This document shows positions 62,621-64,000 of a DNA stretch of 64,000 nt, in pieces. A model generated the notes under the pieces. The model saw only the letters and a program-made list of their open reading frames with translations. It did not search any database and was not told where the DNA came from. The position numbers and the translations under genes are program-made. How positions within the stretch are numbered: position 1 is the first letter of the stretch; each line of letters opens with the position of its first letter. Source of the stretch: Klebsormidium nitens (lineage: Eukaryota; Streptophyta; Klebsormidiophyceae; Klebsormidiales; Klebsormidiaceae); assembly GCA_000708835.1 (NCBI GenBank), contig DF237130.1, positions 96,994 through 160,993 of the forward strand. Direction: 5' to 3'.

Positions 62621-62908
62621 CGGCCCCGGAACGTGAATATATGACTTTGGATATTCCATATTCCTCGATGGATTTTGGGCAATATTCCAATTCCTTGCCA
62701 CCCCAATATTCCAGATTCCAAGAAATTTTGAGATTTAGGAATTCAAATTACCCGGATTCCTGCACAGGTTTTGCATTATTCCATATTCCGTGAAAAAAAA
62801 ATCTCAAAACCAAATATTCCGATTACTAAGCCAAAAAATCCCGATATTCCAATTCCTGGAGCCCAAAAATCCCGATATTCCTATTCCAATATTCTCGTTC
62901 CGGGGCCG
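62621..62908. mobile_element. MITE-like element, family B, 288 bp
   Basis: It starts CGGCCCCGGAACG and ends CGTTCCGGGGCCG, exact inverted repeats of 13 bp that extend to about 20 bp with one mismatch. The interior is again AT-rich and packed with ATATTCC and ATTCC words. The ends match the neighbouring 388-bp element, so both belong to one family. No adjoining target-site duplication is evident. Confidence 0.7.
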
Positions 62909-63855
62909 ACCTGACGGCGTTTGCTGGCATTGCCAAAAATGGGGAGTCATAATTATGCAGATCGACCGTACATTGAAAACATGAAAACATCTTTGCAGTC
63001 GGAGGCCTGAGTCAGGGGGACTCCTCCAAACACCCCGGGTAAGAATGTTGGCAACAGTGAACCCATGTGCCAGCAGCTAAACGGCGACAGTGCCCGGAAC
63101 TGAAAATTGTTGGGATTGAATCGGAGTCCACAGGGTCACCTTTCAAAAGATCAAAACCCAGAGCTTGGGGTCCGGGCAACGCGCCGTTTAGGTGGGTTAG
63201 GCTTGGGTTAAACAGCCAAAAACTATCAGCCCACCTCTAACACTTGTCTTAACCCGATAACCCTTTCCTCAGACTGACCGAGGACATAGCATCGGGCTCG
63301 GGACATCGAAACTATGCAATCTCGACCGCCCAGATCGGAAAATTTCTCATCTGACGGTGCGGGTCATGGTTCGCTCTGTTTCCGACAGTGGTGTTTGGTC
63401 CCCCTGGCCTGTGTGGGCGCGCCGAGACCGGTCGGACCGGAAGTTGGAACTCCGGAAAGCGGGTAGGATTCTCCGTGCGCGGCGTGTGACCTTTTAAATA
63501 CCGGGTGACGGTGTTCGGAACGTATTAAAATAACCCCGGGGACCGGCGGTCCCCTTCTTAAAGCTAATTCGAATTATTAAACCCTGTGGGGCGGCCTTGA
63601 AAAGTCCAGAAAGCTAGCGGTCCCAGAGTCACCGGGCGGACAATACCGTGCAAACTGGCGACCAGAGTCCAGTGCAGACCCCAAAGCGTACCTCAGTGGG
63701 TGCGTACCTACTTCAAACCCATAGGTAGACCGTAGTAGGTACCGGTAGTACCGGCATGATCGGAGATTCAAACCTAGGTCCTCGTAACATACGTAGGATT
63801 ATATATTTTAAACGCGACGAACTCCGTCGCCAAGTCAAATTGGTTGTTGGCCAAG

Positions 63856-63927
63856 GTCGCTGTCGTATAGTGGTTAGTACCTCACGTTGTGGCCGTGAAA
63901 ACCTGGGCTCGAATCCCAGCAGCGACA
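63856..63927 (+). tRNA. trnH-GUG: tRNA-His (anticodon GTG)
   Basis: A 72-nt cloverleaf folds fully. The acceptor stem is GTCGCTG with CAGCGAC and discriminator A at 63927. The anticodon stem is TCACG with CGTGA around loop TTGTGGC, with GTG at the anticodon. The T stem is CTGGG with CCCAG around CTCGAAT. There is no intron and no encoded CCA, as expected of a eukaryotic nuclear gene. From memory of plant tRNA-His, acceptor pair 3-70 and the first anticodon-stem pair differ by compensating changes, which keeps pairing and argues for a functional gene. The base before position 1 in the DNA is G, the identity nucleotide for tRNA-His that eukaryotes normally add after transcription. Confidence 0.95.
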
Positions 63928-63929
63928 CC

Positions 63930-63934
63930 TTTTT
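63930..63934 (+). terminator. RNA polymerase III T-tract
   Basis: Five consecutive T residues start three bases after the tRNA-His discriminator, the normal pol III stop signal. Confidence 0.85.
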
Positions 63935-64000
63935 GCCTCGTCCAAATTGCAAAATGTTGTCTTTCAGCTCAGACAGTTCTGCTTGCAGGTTGGGACTTCA

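Larger units (their letters stand above)
59261..63855. other. Gene-poor right end with inverted-repeat elements
   Basis: No protein gene is supported in these 4.6 kb. Three MITE-like elements are listed separately. A fold-back GGGGACC/GGTCCCC lies near 63537-63553. Plus-strand frames at 59516-59815 and 60174-60491 have no family resemblance and no good splice partners. Confidence 0.5.

Noticed and set aside
63713-63952. Minus-strand frame across the tRNA-His gene
   Set aside because: It is antisense to a perfect tRNA cloverleaf and has no protein family resemblance.
1-64000. A CRISPR array, phage, operon or toxin system
   Set aside because: All genes have spliceosomal introns or plant organelle targeting. 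There is no regular repeat-spacer array and no bacterial-type gene cluster.

Overview
The window is nuclear DNA of a photosynthetic eukaryote, most likely a streptophyte (charophyte) green alga. Klebsormidium or a relative is my best guess, made from gene content and not from a database match. Four things support this. There is a plant-type maintenance cytosine methyltransferase with two replication-foci domains, two BAH domains and no CXXC finger. There are genes for plastid proteins: bL12c, a fructokinase with a transit peptide, and a VAR3/OZ-type RanBP2 finger protein. The genes are dense and rich in introns, with GT-AG introns, GC-rich exons and more AT-rich introns. The eukaryotic tRNA-His lacks an encoded CCA. 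I rebuilt exon-intron structures by hand from splice sites and phase; every gene listed as complete closes into one uninterrupted frame, apart from the 3' end of the RanBP2 gene.

Layout from left to right: (1) 1-8644 minus, a giant coiled-coil protein cut by the left window edge; (2) 11441-12420 minus, mitochondrial ribosomal protein bL27m; (3) 13631-14409 plus, U6 snRNP protein LSM8; (4) 15861-20170 minus, plastid-type pfkB fructokinase; (5) 20949-24763 plus, gamma-glutamyl hydrolase; (6) 26067-37300 plus, MET1/DNMT1 in 18 exons; (7) 38791-43433 minus, VAR3/OZ family RanBP2 zinc-finger protein, with an assembly gap just past its apparent stop; (8) 43743-47186 plus, TRM82/WDR4, the non-catalytic subunit of the tRNA m7G46 methyltransferase; (9) 48665-49186 minus, plastid ribosomal protein bL12c; (10) 51893-59260 plus, LARP1; (11) a gene-poor right end, 59261-63855, with small inverted-repeat elements, then tRNA-His(GTG) at 63856-63927.

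The genes are housekeeping genes and do not form one pathway. Several concern RNA and translation (LSM8, WDR4, LARP1, bL27m, bL12c, the RanBP2 protein, tRNA-His). GGH and fructokinase are metabolic and MET1 is epigenetic. Head-to-head pairs are bL27m/LSM8, fructokinase/GGH, RanBP2 protein/WDR4 (309 bp between starts) and bL12c/LARP1.

The least explained parts are the giant coiled-coil protein, whose introns are all in phase 0; two families of small terminal-inverted-repeat elements (GGCATCGTGTCAAA ends and GGCCCCGGAAC ends); GC-rich palindromic patches in four gene-free spots; and the glycine-rich tail that continues past the RanBP2 gene's stop codon across the gap. I found no phage, CRISPR, operon-like or clearly undescribed multi-gene system.
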